64,000 bases of DNA from Ignavibacteria bacterium UBA2373 (GCA_002344005.1 DDTD01000096.1:56974-120973); one strand, 5' to 3'; positions 27,427 to 37,249 are shown, counted from the stretch's first letter. A program made the numbers and translations. The notes: generated from the letters alone by a model not told the origin.

Positions 27427-27548
27427 ACATTTGACAATCACCTCATTCTACATTTAACATCGAGAATACCTATTATTTTTCTTTTCAATAACTTACAAAG
27501 TTAGTAAATTTCTCAACATTTAACAAATGCTCTTCACAACATTTAACA
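27427..27548 (-). promoter_or_regulatory. Four-site operator-like array upstream of the Fic gene
   Basis: ACATTTGACA (27427-27436) and ACATTTAACA (27450-27459, 27516-27525, 27539-27548). The sites form two pairs, each with 23-bp start-to-start spacing, i.e. about two helical turns. On the coding strand of the Fic gene they read TGTTAAATGT. The spacing suggests binding of a dimeric regulator, possibly the winged-helix tail of the Fic protein. Confidence 0.6.
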
Positions 27549-27673
27549 TTGTGTTGATCTCAACGCTATATCACTTATGAGCAAAACCACAATGTATTGG
27601 ACTTTATATGCTGCTGTACTCGTATTTTCGCACAACTAAAACAGATAGACCAACAGTAAACGTTTTGTTCAGA

Positions 27674-28225
27674 ATGCACTTTTTGTTCCGATACCGATAT
27701 GGTATTGCCACCCTTTTGATGATGACTCTACTCATCAATTCAACGGGATATGCCATTGCACACTCTATGGTAAAACGCTGGAGTAAAGCATCGGTACGTG
27801 CCTATCTGTTGTGTCATAAGCCCGATACATTCTTTGAATTCACACTCGATAACCATAGCGTGGTGGGTTATGACAATGCGGAATATCTTGAAGAAGAACA
27901 AGAAATTCGCATCGGGGAAGAGATGTATGATATTTTTTCATCTCGTTTAGAACAAAATGGTACCTATACAGTTCGGTGTCTCCATGACCGTCAAGAGAAA
28001 ATGCTTCGATCGGTATGTTATGCCGTATTTCAATCGCATGATAGTAAGTTACCTATAAAAAATCAACACAGGGCATTGGTCCATCACATTATCAAAGACA
28101 GTCAACCGCCCGATAAAGATGATTACAAACATATTCTTGACGATTGTGTTACTCGCTATGTAGGGTATCCCCTTACAGCATATTCTGTCACCCTCCCTAT
28201 TTATTCCCCACCACCGGAAGCATAA
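27674..28225 (+). CDS. Small membrane-anchored or exported protein preceding a TonB receptor
   Basis: 183 residues from the ATG at 27674, which opens a signal-like segment (FRYRYGIATLLMMTLLINSTGYAIAH); the ATG at 27608 adds 22 polar residues. The rest is His- and charge-rich, with a CHKPDTFFEF segment and a Pro-rich end (LPIYSPPPEA). It resembles short uncharacterised Bacteroidetes proteins of the type LLLNSxGY... that often stand before TonB-dependent receptors. The receptor starts 151 bp downstream on the same strand, so a shared transcript is likely. Function unknown. Confidence 0.65.
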   Translation: MHFLFRYRYGIATLLMMTLLINSTGYAIAHSMVKRWSKASVRAYLLCHKPDTFFEFTLDNHSVVGYDNAEYLEEEQEIRIGEEMYDIFSSRLEQNGTYTVRCLHDRQEKMLRSVCYAVFQSHDSKLPIKNQHRALVHHIIKDSQPPDKDDYKHILDDCVTRYVGYPLTAYSVTLPIYSPPPEA

Positions 28226-28376
28226 ACCCACTCTTTACGGCTTTAACTTTCGTCTGCACGGACTGTTATGATGGGTATTTCACAGCATCTGAACAGTACC
28301 GTTTTTCTCTCTATGTACCTTCCCATCCACACAATGGGCAAGGCTTATCTTTTTATTTTTATTATAATTATTACCA

Positions 28377-30590
28377 ATGAAAAAAATAGTTTCTTCATTA
28401 ATAGCACTTTGTTGTCTGACATCGGTCAGTGCACAAACAAAAAAAACATCTACAAAAGACAGCACAACAATACGAGAAATATCAACCCAAGAAGTGGTTG
28501 TCACGGCAACACGCCAAAAAGAAATAAATTTAGAAGTTCCCTTGGCTATTACAGTTGTTCCACAAAAGATATTGGAAAATGCACGCGGCTATGGTTTGGA
28601 CGAAGTCTTATCTCTCGTGCCGGGTGCTTTGGTGCAATCACGTTCGGGTAATCAAGATGTGCGTGTGACTATACGCGGTTTTGGTGCTCGTGGTGCCGGC
28701 GAACGTTCCAATGCAGGCACATCGCGTGGTCTGCGTTTTTATCAGGATGGCATTCCCGATACCGAGCCGGATGGTCGCACAGCTTTCGATTTAATTGATT
28801 TAAGCGGTGCCTCAAGCATTGAAGTTATTCGCTCCAATGCCTCAGCATTATGGGGCAATGCTGCCGGTGGTATTGTCTCAATCAGCACTATTCCTACAAC
28901 ACGCACACCGTTTATCTCACTGACCAATCAAAACGGCAGTTTCGGCTTTATGAAGCAGTCATTGCGCATGGGTACCAATACCGATGCGGGATTATTATAT
29001 CTTTCCACCAATAATACCTCATTCGAAGGATGGCGCGAAAATAGCCGCAGTTCCTTATTTCAATTTAATGCCGGTCTGGTTTCATCCCTTGGACAAAATA
29101 CCAAATTGAATGTTTTTCTTGTGGGTGCAAGTAATAATTTTAAAATTCCCGGACCATTAACACCTTCGCAATATGATTCCGCAGCATGGCAAGCACAAAA
29201 TGACACAAGGGTATATCGTCCGACATACGTACAACGTGATGAACGCCGATTTAATCGTTTAGGACGTATAGGTACAACTCTTGAGCATAATTTTTCGGAA
29301 AATATTACGCTCAATACCATGACATTTATCCAAACTAAATATCTGGAGCGTTCTGAACGAAATACCTTCAGAGAATTTAATCGCTATCATGTGGGCGGCA
29401 ATGCCATTCTTGGTATTAAAACTACAATTTCTGATGATATGTGGTTACGTACTTTGGTGGGGTTTGATGAACAATATCAAGATGGCGGCATTGCATTTTT
29501 TGAATTATCACCCCAAGCCGATAAAGGGAAATATCCACGCAGTATTAAGTCCGAAGGTGCTAATAATTTCGGGGTGTTTCTCCAAGAAGAATTATCGCTT
29601 ATGGACAACAAAGTATCTGTTTCTGCGGGTTTGCGTTATGATAATATCACATATTTTAACAACAGTAATGATTATAGTTTTCGCGGCGACAGCGTCGGCA
29701 GTAATTCTCGGAATGTAGCAATTATTGAAGGTAGTAAAAGTTTTACACAAGTGACTCCTAAATTTGGCATTACATGGCGTATTGAACCTACATTAAGCGT
29801 GTATGCGAATGTGGGTGGAGGCGTGGAAGTACCCGCAGGTAATGAAACTGACCCTGCTGCTGTTTCGGGAGTCACTGTCCCTGCTGCGGTAAACCCCTTA
29901 GTAGAGCCAATTCGATCCATAACCACAGAAATAGGTGTAAAAAATATAATTATCTCGGAAAACCAGCACAATTTTGTCAAAGAATTGACCTATGATATTG
30001 CAGGATACATGATTAATGTTACCAATGATTTAATCCCTTATGGATCAGGCGGTTACTATGTATCGGCTGGTGAGTCGCGTCGCACCGGTGTAGAGCTTGG
30101 TGTGCAGACTCAGTTCATCGGCGGTTTTGCCTTATACGGTTCAGCAACGATGTCAAACAATACATATCAAGAATATACATTAGACAGCATCTATTCGGGC
30201 AAAGCAACGGTGTCTTACAATGGTAATCAGATGGCAGGTTTGCCATCACTATTTGCCACAGCACGTTTGCGCTGGACTCCCGACTTTTTACCGCAAGCAT
30301 TCCTCGAAACCGAAATGCGCCATGTAGGAGAATACTTTGCCGATGATGCCAACACACAACAAGCTGCCGCATATACGGTATTCGACATATCCGCAGGAAT
30401 CAATCAACATATTTTCGATAAATTATTTGTGCGAGCTAATGCACGGCTTGCCAATGCCTTTGATCAAAAATATATTGCATCTGTATGGATTAACCCCGAC
30501 AAAGCGCGGAGTTTACCTGAGTACGCATTCATCGAACCGGGTTTACCGCAAGCATGGAATATATCCATAGGTTTGGACTGGAAATTCTAA
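28377..30590 (+). CDS. TonB-dependent outer-membrane receptor
   Basis: 737 residues with signal peptide (MKKIVSSLIALCCLTSVSAQ). A TonB-box-like EVVVTATR at about residue 38 precedes the plug, with VTIRGFGARGAGERSNAG, RFYQDGIPDTEPDG and WGNAAGGIVSI. The barrel ends in ISIGLDWKF with the terminal aromatic residue needed for outer-membrane insertion. The plug looks more like siderophore or metal-complex receptors of the FecA/FhuA type than SusC. No riboswitch or Fur box was recognised. The substrate cannot be fixed; the small upstream protein may be a partner. Confidence 0.92.
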   Translation: MKKIVSSLIALCCLTSVSAQTKKTSTKDSTTIREISTQEVVVTATRQKEINLEVPLAITVVPQKILENARGYGLDEVLSLVPGALVQSRSGNQDVRVTIRGFGARGAGERSNAGTSRGLRFYQDGIPDTEPDGRTAFDLIDLSGASSIEVIRSNASALWGNAAGGIVSISTIPTTRTPFISLTNQNGSFGFMKQSLRMGTNTDAGLLYLSTNNTSFEGWRENSRSSLFQFNAGLVSSLGQNTKLNVFLVGASNNFKIPGPLTPSQYDSAAWQAQNDTRVYRPTYVQRDERRFNRLGRIGTTLEHNFSENITLNTMTFIQTKYLERSERNTFREFNRYHVGGNAILGIKTTISDDMWLRTLVGFDEQYQDGGIAFFELSPQADKGKYPRSIKSEGANNFGVFLQEELSLMDNKVSVSAGLRYDNITYFNNSNDYSFRGDSVGSNSRNVAIIEGSKSFTQVTPKFGITWRIEPTLSVYANVGGGVEVPAGNETDPAAVSGVTVPAAVNPLVEPIRSITTEIGVKNIIISENQHNFVKELTYDIAGYMINVTNDLIPYGSGGYYVSAGESRRTGVELGVQTQFIGGFALYGSATMSNNTYQEYTLDSIYSGKATVSYNGNQMAGLPSLFATARLRWTPDFLPQAFLETEMRHVGEYFADDANTQQAAAYTVFDISAGINQHIFDKLFVRANARLANAFDQKYIASVWINPDKARSLPEYAFIEPGLPQAWNISIGLDWKF

Positions 30591-30631
30591 GACACATTAT
30601 GACATTTCCCTTCGCTTGATAATGCATTCAT

Positions 30632-30664
30632 AGGGCTGCCGACAATGTTTTGCAAAGCAGCCCT
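30632..30664 (+). terminator. Hairpin after the second TonB receptor
   Basis: AGGGCTGC (30632-30639) pairs perfectly with GCAGCCCT (30657-30664). There is no T tract, so its role as terminator is uncertain. A second hairpin, TACGTGG (30901-30907) with CCACGTA (30917-30923), lies 46 bp before the protease start. The rest of the gap 30591-30968 shows nothing else. Confidence 0.45.
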
Positions 30665-30968
30665 TCATGGAAAGGAATAGTATCTATATCCCATTAACAA
30701 GTATCATTATTGATTCTTTGACAGTACGTGCATGAATTGGAACGCAGAAAGATAAGTATGTAACTTTCATCTGATAGTTGTGTTTTATTTCATGATTTTC
30801 ATTTGCAATATCATCACCGTTGCATAGTCATCATATCTCAGACATTCTCATTGCAATACTGAAACATTAGAATTATTTTACGCTCTTTATGAAGGGGACA
30901 TACGTGGTTGCCACAGCCACGTAAAACTATGAAGGGCACCGTTTTTTTTCACTTTTTTGGTTTTTTCT

Positions 30969-33578
30969 ATGAAAAAAATACTCTTTCTCTATGTCATGCT
31001 GGCTGGCATGACAACATTATATGCCGATGAAATGAATATTCGTCGCCTCAATTTTTCCGATATACTTGCTCCACCTCAAAAATCTGCGGCTGCACGTCCA
31101 TTAGCAATACAAGTGCCGTATCGCACACTGTATCTGGATGCTGCTGATGTACATAAAGCATTTTTTACCCCGACAGATTATCTTATCGTCGATAATTTCC
31201 CTGTTACGGAGAAACTCAATTCTACCATACATTTACGCCGCAAAACGACAACAATCATTGATCCTTCAACACGATGGCATCTGGGCGATGGTCGCATTAT
31301 CCCGACTCCTGCATTGCAGATGTACACAGGATTTGATGAAAAAGATCCAAAATCAAAAATAGTTCTTCTCTATGGTCAAGGGCAAATCATCGGTTCCATT
31401 CGTTCCTCCGATGGAACAATACGCACTCTTGGACCCACGTGGGCGGACGCTGTCAATAAAGGAGAGCATGCACTTGCGGAATCCGATGGCATCGAATCCC
31501 TGAAAAATTTTCGTTGTATGAACGATGTCGTTCCCTCCACATCCGCTGATGATGATTCGCAAACTGCCGACCCTATTAAAGTACCTACTTTTGGTGATAT
31601 GCTTGAAATTGATGTTGCTTTTGAAATTGATTATCCCGTCTATTTGAAAGTACGTCGTTCCAATTTATCGGAAGAAGAAAATCTCAGCAATACCATTTTA
31701 TATGTGGCTTCTTTGCTTGCTCAATCAAGTGCTATGTATGAGGATGAAGTCAATGTAAGTCTTAAATTGGCACCCGATCCGTGGATGTGGCTTTCGGATA
31801 GCGATCAGGGCTACCCCGGCTATCAAGATGATGGTGTAAAAACCGATGCAGGTGAGATTCTTTCACGTTTTGCTCAAAGAAGAAGAAATCAAAATGACCC
31901 ACGTGATATCGCTCATTTAGTAACTTCGGTTACGGGTAATGCCAGTGTCTTTGCTGCGGGTGTGGCTTATAGCGGTTCAAATTACAGCGGCACTATTTGC
32001 AGCCGACAATTAGGATACGGTATTTCAAGTATTAATGTCAATGTGAATTGGCCTATACTTGGATATGTATGGGATGCAATGGTCTGTACCCACGAAATGG
32101 GACATAATTTCGGCAGCCCGCATACGCATTTTTGCGGCAGCGGTTCACCATGGCCCAATAGAATTCCTTTGGATACCTGCGTTGTGCAAAATGGACCGGC
32201 GGCTACAGGAGATGCTTGTAATTTACCCGACAGCAGAAGACGCTGCCCGGATTTTGGCGGTACAATCATGAGTTATTGCCATCTCGGTACATGCTCCAAT
32301 GCCCGCATGAATTTAATATTTACTCCGATTGTTGCTGCTCAAATACGCAAAGGTGCTGAACGCGGACGTTCCTCATGTGTCAGTGTGCCATCTGCTCCGA
32401 TAGTAAAGTTACAATATCCTCTCGGACGTAATTCTTTTAGAGGTGGCACGCTCGATTCCATCCGTTTCATCAGCCAGAACGTTACATCTGTTAATGCTGA
32501 ATATTCCACAGATAATATGAATACTTGGAAAACGATAGCTACCAATATACCCGCAGCCGGACGAAGAGTGCCATGGACAATACCTTCAGAATCAACAACT
32601 TCGGGGTTTGTACGCATTATGGATGCTAATAATACCGGCATTGGTGACACTTCTTGGGTCGGATTTTCTATTACAGCAGTTTCATTACAATTACAAGAAC
32701 CCAAAGGCGGCGAAACATTCGGACAAAATGAAACAATCACTATTGCATGGAGACAATCATTGGTAACATCGCTCTTTGTGGAATATTCAACCGACGGTGG
32801 CACTACATGGAATCTTATCAGACAAGTCACCTCAACACAATCTGCAACATCAGGTTCTACAGAATGGAAACCCGGCACCGCACAAAGCCCCACAGTGATC
32901 ATACGTGTGCGCACAGCAGATAATATTATACTTTCTCAAACAACTCCCATTAATGTCGCAAAAGAAGCACTTGATTTATTGGAACCGACAGGCGGAGAAA
33001 CACTATGTGCGGGCAAGCAATATGAATTACAATGGTGGCCTCGTAACTTCGGTTCAGAAAATTCCATCACACGTTTGGAATACTCACTCAACAATGGACA
33101 AACATGGATACGTATTGCAGGTACATCAACACAGGTAATGGCAGGAAAAAGGACTTGGACAGTGCCCGCAAGTGTCACAGCAACCAATGAAGGCAGAGTA
33201 CGCATTATGTTTTTAAGTGATGGTGATACGGTTGTGCAAAGCATGAGTGAAAAAATAACATTCGGTACGGGTAATGATTGTATTGTATTGAGTGTGGATG
33301 ACCTTTCTTCCTCCATAACTCAACTTGCTCTTTCACCCGCACCTGTAAAAGATAATGTCACTTTACACTTTAACGCCATTCAATCATTGGATAACATGAG
33401 TATTGAGGTTTTTGATATACAAGGGAAAAAACTTCAGACTATTGCTACCGCGAATAATGTGCAACAAGGAGAAAAAGCCATGCAACTTGATATGGGCTTA
33501 TTAGCTAATGGCTCCTATACTCTTATCCTACGTTCCGGTAATCGCACTATGTCTTTGCCCTTTATTGTGCAACGATAA
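30969..33578 (+). CDS. Secreted metzincin metalloprotease with T9SS sorting domain
   Basis: 869 residues from the ATG at 30969 (MKKILFLYVMLAGMTTLYA signal peptide); a TTG at 30957 is unlikely. The zinc site HEMGHNFGSPHTH (HExxHxxGxxH) is near residue 375, and the Met-turn GTIMSYC about 55 residues later, so it is a metzincin close to reprolysin/M12B-type enzymes. The region between is Cys-rich. About residues 480-770 contain three Ig-like units with VEYSTDGGTTWNLI. The end (FDIQGKKLQTIA to NGSYTLILRSGN) is a T9SS sorting domain. It is probably an extracellular protease; substrate unknown. Confidence 0.92.
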   Translation: MKKILFLYVMLAGMTTLYADEMNIRRLNFSDILAPPQKSAAARPLAIQVPYRTLYLDAADVHKAFFTPTDYLIVDNFPVTEKLNSTIHLRRKTTTIIDPSTRWHLGDGRIIPTPALQMYTGFDEKDPKSKIVLLYGQGQIIGSIRSSDGTIRTLGPTWADAVNKGEHALAESDGIESLKNFRCMNDVVPSTSADDDSQTADPIKVPTFGDMLEIDVAFEIDYPVYLKVRRSNLSEEENLSNTILYVASLLAQSSAMYEDEVNVSLKLAPDPWMWLSDSDQGYPGYQDDGVKTDAGEILSRFAQRRRNQNDPRDIAHLVTSVTGNASVFAAGVAYSGSNYSGTICSRQLGYGISSINVNVNWPILGYVWDAMVCTHEMGHNFGSPHTHFCGSGSPWPNRIPLDTCVVQNGPAATGDACNLPDSRRRCPDFGGTIMSYCHLGTCSNARMNLIFTPIVAAQIRKGAERGRSSCVSVPSAPIVKLQYPLGRNSFRGGTLDSIRFISQNVTSVNAEYSTDNMNTWKTIATNIPAAGRRVPWTIPSESTTSGFVRIMDANNTGIGDTSWVGFSITAVSLQLQEPKGGETFGQNETITIAWRQSLVTSLFVEYSTDGGTTWNLIRQVTSTQSATSGSTEWKPGTAQSPTVIIRVRTADNIILSQTTPINVAKEALDLLEPTGGETLCAGKQYELQWWPRNFGSENSITRLEYSLNNGQTWIRIAGTSTQVMAGKRTWTVPASVTATNEGRVRIMFLSDGDTVVQSMSEKITFGTGNDCIVLSVDDLSSSITQLALSPAPVKDNVTLHFNAIQSLDNMSIEVFDIQGKKLQTIATANNVQQGEKAMQLDMGLLANGSYTLILRSGNRTMSLPFIVQR

Positions 33579-33602
33579 GTCACAAAAAAAATATATATTG
33601 GC

Positions 33603-33639
33603 AGTCTGCTTTCATTCAAAAGAAGGCAGACTTTTTTTT
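33603..33639 (+). terminator. Intrinsic terminator after the metalloprotease
   Basis: AGTCTGC (33603-33609) with GCAGACT (33626-33632), extendable inward through TTC/GAA, followed by eight Ts. Confidence 0.92.
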
Positions 33640-33766
33640 GTTTATTCATAATTTCTGCCGAGAAATATTCACACACATCGAATATTTCTTTCTTTATAAA
33701 CTCGAAAAACTATATCAGCAGACAAGTTTCATTGTAATTTTGCATAAAAACGAATATCTCTACTCT

Positions 33767-34255
33767 ATGATAATAACACCGGAAGAGCGTTCTAAACGCA
33801 CAGTAAAAATCATCACCCAAAACAGAAAAGCGCGACATGAATATATGATTGTCAGCACTTTGGAAGCAGGTATTATGTTGCAAGGTACGGAAGTAAAATC
33901 TTTACGTGCCGGTAAATGCAATCTTAGTGACAGCTATGCCGATTTTCCTTCAAAATCGCATAATGAATTATACTTATTGCATTGCCATATTAGTCCCTAC
34001 GATTTTGGTAATAGGGAAAACCATGACCCGATGCGCCCAAAAAAATTATTGATAAAAGACAATGAAGCCATAAAATTACGTGCAGCTATCCAAGAAAAAG
34101 GCATGACCGTTGTGCCGCTGTCTTTGTATTTTTCAGGACCTTTTGTCAAAGTTGAACTTGCAATGGCAAAAGGAAAAAAATTGCATGATAAAAGAGCGGA
34201 TATAAAAGATCGAGATATACAAAGGGAAATGCGCCGACGTGGTAATGATGATTAA
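33767..34255 (+). CDS. smpB: SsrA-binding protein SmpB
   Basis: 162 residues when started at the ATG at 33767, the usual SmpB length; the upstream in-frame start at 33638 adds a non-homologous tail inside the preceding terminator. Conserved motifs are present: NRKARHEY at the start, TLEAGIMLQGTEVKSLRAGKCNLSDSY, the HISPYDFGNRENHDPMRPKKLL segment and the basic C-terminal tail with KKLHDKRADIKDRD. It binds tmRNA and delivers it to stalled ribosomes. No ssrA gene was found in the window. Confidence 0.97.
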   Translation: MIITPEERSKRTVKIITQNRKARHEYMIVSTLEAGIMLQGTEVKSLRAGKCNLSDSYADFPSKSHNELYLLHCHISPYDFGNRENHDPMRPKKLLIKDNEAIKLRAAIQEKGMTVVPLSLYFSGPFVKVELAMAKGKKLHDKRADIKDRDIQREMRRRGNDD

Positions 34256-34498
34256 ATATTCGGACAATGGATATATTTATCGGTAAATAATACAGGATTG
34301 TTCTCAACAGAATTTCTCCGACTATTATTGTAGCACAAAGCCAATTTTTGCAGGGTGAATTTCTTGTATCAATATGGTGTTTGTATGAGAGAACTCTATA
34401 ATTGTTATAACTGTCTGTTTTTCATATTATTGCAACATAGCGGATACTTTCAGAACAAAGTGTTGGCAATGTTTGGTGATATACAGCAAATAGTGTAT

Positions 34499-34534
34499 TT
34501 TAGCATCCATAAACATAACCACGGCTCTTAGAGT
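34499..34534 (+). repeat. 36-bp upstream element, copy 1
   Basis: TTTAGCATC followed by an ATA-rich stretch and ATAACCACGGCTCTTAGAGT. The same element, with four or five differences, is at 37302-37337. This copy ends 89 bp before the ATG at 34623. The rest of the gap between smpB and that gene (34256-34498) shows nothing recognisable. Confidence 0.8.
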
Positions 34535-34622
34535 GCCATTATACATAGCCGAACTGTATAAATTCCGCGCTTTACCACCGTAGTTGTATTCATTATTTTC
34601 ACATTTTTAAAGGAGTTCTTTT

Positions 34623-34922
34623 ATGAACACTTTAGTTCTTTCTTCTCGTACGCGCGAGAAACTCGGGGGGGGGGTACTTCTCTCCATAAGCACATTCATC
34701 CTTGTGCTCATGAGTACCATGTTTTTTGCTAACAATGTTGCGGCACAATGTCCGGCGGATAGTCTTCCGGGACCTGTTTCGCCTATGTCACCTTGGCTGT
34801 ATATCTGTGATACAGTGATGGTGCCCAATAATAACACACCTGATCCAGATGACAGATGTCCTGTCAAAATGATAAATATAATCATTCGGCTTTTTTTTAC
34901 TAATGAAAGGGGCAGTTCATGA
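34623..34922 (+). CDS. Short secreted protein with a poly-G tract in its signal-peptide codons
   Basis: 99 residues. Codons 15-18 lie in a run of ten Gs (34665-34674). With ten Gs the frame yields a proper signal peptide (REKLGGGVLLSISTFILVLMSTMFFANNVAAQ) followed by a Cys/Pro-rich mature part (CPADSLPG, DDRCPVKM). The stop overlaps the ATG of the next gene (ATGA at 34919-34922), so the two are translationally coupled. The C-terminal 20 residues (NIIIRLFFTNERGSS) run through a T8 tract at 34891-34898 and look unlike a normal C-terminus, so the gene may be frameshifted or truncated. Function unknown. Confidence 0.55.
   Translation: MNTLVLSSRTREKLGGGVLLSISTFILVLMSTMFFANNVAAQCPADSLPGPVSPMSPWLYICDTVMVPNNNTPDPDDRCPVKMINIIIRLFFTNERGSS
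34665..34674 (+). repeat. G10 homopolymer inside a coding region
   Basis: A run of ten Gs, very unusual in this AT-rich DNA, 42 bp after the ATG. Gain or loss of one G would shift the frame before the signal peptide ends. Confidence 0.95.
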
Positions 34923-37249
34923 TATACTATAGCTTAGTCATACTTTTATCAATCGTCGGTATTATTTCCACCGTCTCTGCGCAAACCTTACCTTTCCGCT
35001 TTCAGAACTTAAATGCACTCAGCCATGACGGACAATATATTTCTGATTTTGTGATGATGATTGTCGGTGAACATGGTAAAATTCTCCGATCTGAAAATGC
35101 AGGAAAAACATGGCAGTGGATGGAATCATACAAAAGAGCACATTTTCGTCGGCTTCATTTTATTTCACCCGATGTCGGTTATATTGTCGGCGACAGCGGT
35201 ATAGTGCTGCATACTATGAATGGTGGAAAAAATTGGGATATTCGCTATTTTCCTGATAATACAATGTCTGCTGTATGGTCAATTAATGACAATATAGCTT
35301 TTATTGTCAGCGATAAAGGTAATATATATCGCACTTCGGATGCAGGTCTTTCTTGGGAAAATATCTATAAAGATAGTAGTATCTCATTTTCTGATATTTA
35401 TTTTACAAATAATACTTTTGGCATTGCCGTTGGTAATAAAGGTACTGTATTGCGTACCGATGATGGCGGGAAAACATGGTCTTCATTATTTTCACGCGAA
35501 GATGCCGATTTTACCCGTGTTCGTTTTGTTAATCCTAATATTGGATATGTTGCCGGTGGATTAAAACGAACCGGTGATTTTGGTGTATATCACCTTACGC
35601 TCATTATGCGTACCGATGATGGTGGAAAAAATTGGAGAATACAAAGTGATACAACACATCAATACCAAATTTTAGGATTGGCTATTGCCAATAATGGATA
35701 TTCTGCTATGGCATCGGCTCAAGGTGGATTTTATTATTGGACAACAGATATTGGCAATACATGGACACGCGATACTCTCAATCTAAAAAAATGGAAAAGT
35801 CCTCTTACTCGACCATTAACATATTTGCCGGCAGTATCATATCTTAAACCGGATAAAGGAATGATGGTCGGCGATGGTAATCTCATTGCATTTTCCGATA
35901 ATTTTACTTCATGGAATGTGGATAGATGGGCGGATATTACGCAGTACAGCACTGATTATACCGTCAGTCATATTCATTTTTATGATCAGAACCGATGTTC
36001 ACTTTTTATGAATGGCGGGCGTATAGCTTATTCTGAAGATGGCGGTGTCACATTTATTTTGCAATATCCGACAACCGATAAACCGGGCATTGCCTATGAT
36101 TCCGAATGGGCAACATTACATTCGCCCGCTGATGGTGAAGTAGCTGCTTTTGGTATCCAGCGTTTTGCAGGCAATACCAATATGGTTGCAAGAACAGTTG
36201 ATGAAGGCAAAACATGGACACGCACGGATGAAATTTCCAATATACAAACTGTTTTTCCGACACGGCAAAGGGGATATGTCAATACAGGAAAAAAACCTTT
36301 GCGCTTGGCACGCACGGACGATGGCGGCAAAACATGGATTCCACTTAATAATTATCAAGGATGGGGTGTGGATCTTTTGTCGCCATCAACTAAAGATACA
36401 TTATTTGTAAAATCATGGCAAAGTCTCAAAGTACCCGTGTCAGATAAATATCCTAAAGGAACATGCATTGTCAATCTAATTTATAGATCCAATGATAGTG
36501 GAGAATCTTTTACACCAATTTTTTTTGACAGTTCTCAATTTTACCATTCATTTGTTGTTGAGCGTTTTTTCGATAGTGATACTCTTCTTGGTTTCGGACA
36601 GTTATTTGGCAAAAAAATTATTTCACCGGATAATGGAAAAACTTGGGAATGGCATGATTTCCCTGAAATATCATCGAAGGAAATTGTTTCAAGATTTTAT
36701 CAACACAACAAAAACTTAGGATTTCTTCTTTTGAGTGGTGATTCTATACTTATGACAACAAATAGGGGAAAAACATGGACTTTATATCCATTAGACAATA
36801 ATTACGGATATAAGGGCGATCCCGTCAGAGGGTATAGACATATTTTACGTGGTCCGAATGATTCGACAATATTTTTTACTAATAAAAATCGTTATGTTCG
36901 ATGTATTCTTCCCAGAGAATTACTTACCATCACAAGCGCAAAAGAAGATATAGAAGAAGGTAGCTTTAATCGCTATTTTTATATTGAAACGAAACCTTCG
37001 CCTGCTTTATCTGTGATGGAAATTATTCTTTATGGTCTGTATAGTGTAAAAAATAATCCTTTGACTGTGAAAGTATTTTCTATATTAGGTAATGAAGTTG
37101 CAGATTATTCTCGTGAAGCAAATCAAGCAACTAATGGCTCTACTGCTCGGTTTACTGTAGATATCAGTCGTTTACCTTTAGGGGTGTATATTTTACAATA
37201 TTCCGCGGGGGGCTATCAAAAATCCTCTTTATTTGCTGTTTCTAAGTGA
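34919..37249 (+). CDS. T9SS-exported YCF48-type repeat protein
   Basis: 776 residues with a signal peptide (IVGIISTVSAQ). The repeats are photosystem-assembly YCF48/BNR-like, with cores such as RTDDGGKTW, RSENAGKTW and MTTNRGKTW about every 45-60 residues from 50 to 640, compatible with one or two beta-propellers. The last 80 residues (VKVFSILGNEV to LPLGVYILQYSAGG) are a T9SS sorting domain. Its start overlaps the stop of the small poly-G gene by 4 bp, so its translation may depend on that gene. Confidence 0.87.
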   Translation: MIYYSLVILLSIVGIISTVSAQTLPFRFQNLNALSHDGQYISDFVMMIVGEHGKILRSENAGKTWQWMESYKRAHFRRLHFISPDVGYIVGDSGIVLHTMNGGKNWDIRYFPDNTMSAVWSINDNIAFIVSDKGNIYRTSDAGLSWENIYKDSSISFSDIYFTNNTFGIAVGNKGTVLRTDDGGKTWSSLFSREDADFTRVRFVNPNIGYVAGGLKRTGDFGVYHLTLIMRTDDGGKNWRIQSDTTHQYQILGLAIANNGYSAMASAQGGFYYWTTDIGNTWTRDTLNLKKWKSPLTRPLTYLPAVSYLKPDKGMMVGDGNLIAFSDNFTSWNVDRWADITQYSTDYTVSHIHFYDQNRCSLFMNGGRIAYSEDGGVTFILQYPTTDKPGIAYDSEWATLHSPADGEVAAFGIQRFAGNTNMVARTVDEGKTWTRTDEISNIQTVFPTRQRGYVNTGKKPLRLARTDDGGKTWIPLNNYQGWGVDLLSPSTKDTLFVKSWQSLKVPVSDKYPKGTCIVNLIYRSNDSGESFTPIFFDSSQFYHSFVVERFFDSDTLLGFGQLFGKKIISPDNGKTWEWHDFPEISSKEIVSRFYQHNKNLGFLLLSGDSILMTTNRGKTWTLYPLDNNYGYKGDPVRGYRHILRGPNDSTIFFTNKNRYVRCILPRELLTITSAKEDIEEGSFNRYFYIETKPSPALSVMEIILYGLYSVKNNPLTVKVFSILGNEVADYSREANQATNGSTARFTVDISRLPLGVYILQYSAGGYQKSSLFAVSK

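Noticed and set aside
27427..27548. CRISPR-like array
   Set aside because: The repeated unit is only 10 bp and there are four sites with unequal gaps; this is an operator pattern, and no cas genes are present.
35734..36410. Cluster of short overlapping frames on both strands
   Set aside because: All lie inside the T9SS repeat gene at 34919-37249; the repeated codons cause open shadow frames.
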